Assembly: GCA_016787375.1 (NCBI GenBank)
Contig: JAEUUM010000329.1
Span: 1-6,852, forward strand
Direction of reading: 5' to 3'
DNA length: 6,852 bases
Origin: Saprospiraceae bacterium
Lineage (GTDB): Bacteria > Bacteroidota > Bacteroidia > Chitinophagales > Saprospiraceae
Part shown: piece by piece, positions 5,418 through 6,852 of the stretch
Numbering within the stretch: position 1 is the first letter of the stretch
Layout of the letters: each line of letters begins with the position of its first letter
Made by a program: the position numbers and the translations under genes
The notes under the pieces: model-generated
Seen by the model: only the letters and a program-made list of their open reading frames with translations
Databases searched by the model: none
Told to the model about the DNA's origin: nothing

Positions 5418-6852
5418 TTAGTACATGTATTCGTAGGCAGAATGATATTGGTCGTTTAAATTTACATGGTCTAATAGTTCTGAATAAAATTTGTCGTTAC
5501 AAAGTGTAGCGCTATCACCGATAATAGCCAAGTGATTTTTTGCTCTGGTCATGGCTACATTCATTCTTCTGTAATCGTTGAGAAACCCTATTTCACCTTT
5601 TTGATTGGATCTGACCAAACTAATTATTACAATGTCACTTTCCTGACCTTGGTAACCATCTATACTACTAACTCTGATGAATAGATGTTTTAGGCTTTGT
5701 TCGTTTGTTAATTGATCTTGAATATATTTTACCTGTGCCCGGTATGGCGTGATGATAACTATTTCTTTATTTGAAAAGTTTTCTACGGAATTGTTCAACT
5801 TTAGTAAATGTTCTCGGAGGATGTAATATTCTCCTTCGTTATATCTGCTTTGGTAGAGATCTTTTTGAATTTCTTCTACTATTTGTTCTTCAAACCCGGT
5901 ACCAGCTGTGTCAATAAACATAACTGGTTTAATTGATTCATGAGATGTTCGATCAAAAATTGACTGATCTGTTTTCAAAAGACCATTGTAAAAATAGTTG
6001 TTTGAAAATTCCATGATATCGTTTTGCATTCTATACTGGGTTGTAAGAATTCTAGAGTCGTAATTATATTGTATACATTTTTCCAGAAGTGAAATGTCAA
6101 ATCCACTTTTTTTAGCTTTTACTGATTTCACTGTTGGTGGGAGTTGAAGCGGATCGCCTGTCATTACTATTCGGTTTGCTTTCAGGAAGGCAATCCAACA
6201 TGCCGGCTCTAATGCTTGTGAACCCTCATCTAAAAAAACTGTAGAGTAGGTACGACCAACTAGTTCTTCATTGTTACATGATGTTAGTGTAGTGGCAATG
6301 ACTTGTGCACTGTCTAATATATCGGAAGTTATCCTTTCTTCAAGACTTTTTGCCCAGGCGTCTAAATCTCTTGCTTCTTTTTTAAGTCTTATTCTTTCTT
6401 CCTTAATGGAATGTGAAAAGTGTCTCTTATATTTGTTTGCCTCAGCTCTTATAGAAGCAGCTTCAATTTTAATTTTTTTAATATTTGGAAACTCACGGTG
6501 TGCCTCAACTAAACCATCAAGGGAATGCTGTAGCAGTGTTTCATTTATTCGCGAAATATTACCAATTCTGACGGTATTTACTCCCGCTTCTACCAGTTTT
6601 TCAACCAGCAGATCAACGGCTACATTGCTGGGTGCAGTGACCAAAACTTGTTTTTCAGATTGTACAGTTTGTTTGATAATTTGTACTAATGTAGTGGTTT
6701 TTCCTGTACCGGGTGGTCCGTGAATTATGGCCAAATCATTACTTTCAATAACATATTTTAGAGCAGCATTTTGGCTTTCATTGAGTTTGTTATTATCTAA
6801 GTGATGTTCTTTATTTGTATATGTTGGTTGGATGATGCCTTGAAACAGTTTT
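5418..6852 (-). CDS. SF1B Upf1-like DNA/RNA helicase, IGHMBP2/DNA2-related (5' partial)
   Basis: The minus-strand frame is open to the right edge and ends with TAA at 5418-5420, giving 477 visible residues. The true start lies beyond the window; an internal TTG just before the Walker motif is not a start, since coding continues upstream with a Q-motif-like LNESQNAAL. The ordered SF1B motifs are: Walker A GPPGTGKTT (visible residues 45-53), Ia TAPSNVAVD (about 72-80), II LDEGSQA (about 207-213), III GDPLQLPP (about 232-239), QYRM (about 272-275), V SSIDGYQGQESD (about 395-406) and VI NVAMTRAK (about 431-438). A Lys/Glu/Arg-rich helical stretch between Ia and II (about 120-172) fits the 1B stalk insertion of Upf1-like helicases. 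The catalytic core is complete and no nuclease domain follows; the missing N-terminal part would normally hold a beta-barrel domain. It probably unwinds nucleic acids with 5'-3' polarity, as relatives do; the substrate cannot be told here. It converges on gldN and shares a terminator, with no evident link to secretion. Confidence 0.9.
   Translation of the reverse strand, partial: KLFQGIIQPTYTNKEHHLDNNKLNESQNAALKYVIESNDLAIIHGPPGTGKTTTLVQIIKQTVQSEKQVLVTAPSNVAVDLLVEKLVEAGVNTVRIGNISRINETLLQHSLDGLVEAHREFPNIKKIKIEAASIRAEANKYKRHFSHSIKEERIRLKKEARDLDAWAKSLEERITSDILDSAQVIATTLTSCNNEELVGRTYSTVFLDEGSQALEPACWIAFLKANRIVMTGDPLQLPPTVKSVKAKKSGFDISLLEKCIQYNYDSRILTTQYRMQNDIMEFSNNYFYNGLLKTDQSIFDRTSHESIKPVMFIDTAGTGFEEQIVEEIQKDLYQSRYNEGEYYILREHLLKLNNSVENFSNKEIVIITPYRAQVKYIQDQLTNEQSLKHLFIRVSSIDGYQGQESDIVIISLVRSNQKGEIGFLNDYRRMNVAMTRAKNHLAIIGDSATLCNDKFYSELLDHVNLNDQYHSAYEYMY

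Noticed and set aside
6271..6723. 150-codon + strand frame opposite the helicase
   Set aside because: It is antisense to conserved helicase motifs and its translation is low-complexity Ser/Leu/Ala with no recognisable domain.
6732..6734. TTG just upstream of the Walker A motif as the helicase start
   Set aside because: Coding continues to the window edge with a recognisable Q-motif-like stretch (LNESQNAAL), so the start lies outside.
1..6852. Mobile element, CRISPR array, tRNA or defence system
   Set aside because: No transposase, terminal repeats, spaced direct repeats or cloverleaf were seen. The helicase alone, next to T9SS genes, is not enough to propose a defence system.

Overview
The window comes from a member of the Bacteroidota. 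It carries the core locus of the type IX secretion system (T9SS) / gliding machinery in the order porP/sprF-like, gldK, gldL, gldM, gldN, all on the + strand. The DNA is AT-rich, the starts lack Shine-Dalgarno sequences, and one promoter candidate fits the Bacteroidota TTTG / TAnnTTTG pattern. A gliding or Cytophagales/Flavobacteriia-like lineage is plausible, but the order alone cannot settle this, because non-gliding Porphyromonas has the same porPKLMN order.

Layout. Positions 1-681 hold the 3' part of a PorP/SprF-family outer-membrane protein, open at the left edge. Positions 682-906 are an AT-rich gap with candidate promoters for the downstream operon. GldK (907-2151) is an outer-membrane lipoprotein with a catalytically dead formylglycine-generating-enzyme (FGE) fold. 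A 116-nt gap after gldK holds a perfect 14-bp inverted repeat with no U-tract. GldL (2268-2849) is the two-helix inner-membrane motor stator. GldM (2902-4461) is the single-helix, multi-domain periplasmic shaft. GldN (4473-5330) is the periplasmic ring partner of GldK. A symmetrical A/T-flanked hairpin at 5347-5385 ends the operon. A convergent minus-strand gene enters from the right edge (5418-6852). It is an SF1B Upf1-like helicase (IGHMBP2/DNA2-related) whose N-terminal part lies outside the window.

How the genes work together (established for the family): GldL and GldM form a proton-driven inner-membrane motor that spans the periplasm and contacts the GldK/GldN ring under the outer membrane. 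PorP/SprF proteins act at the outer-membrane exit. The helicase is probably unrelated housekeeping nucleic-acid metabolism that happens to converge on the operon.

This is a known system, and I see no sign of an undescribed one. The points worth a second look are the gldK-gldL hairpin, the promoter architecture before gldK, a G7 tract inside the porP-like gene, a Ser where a His is expected near GldL helix 1, and the lost catalytic cysteines of GldK.
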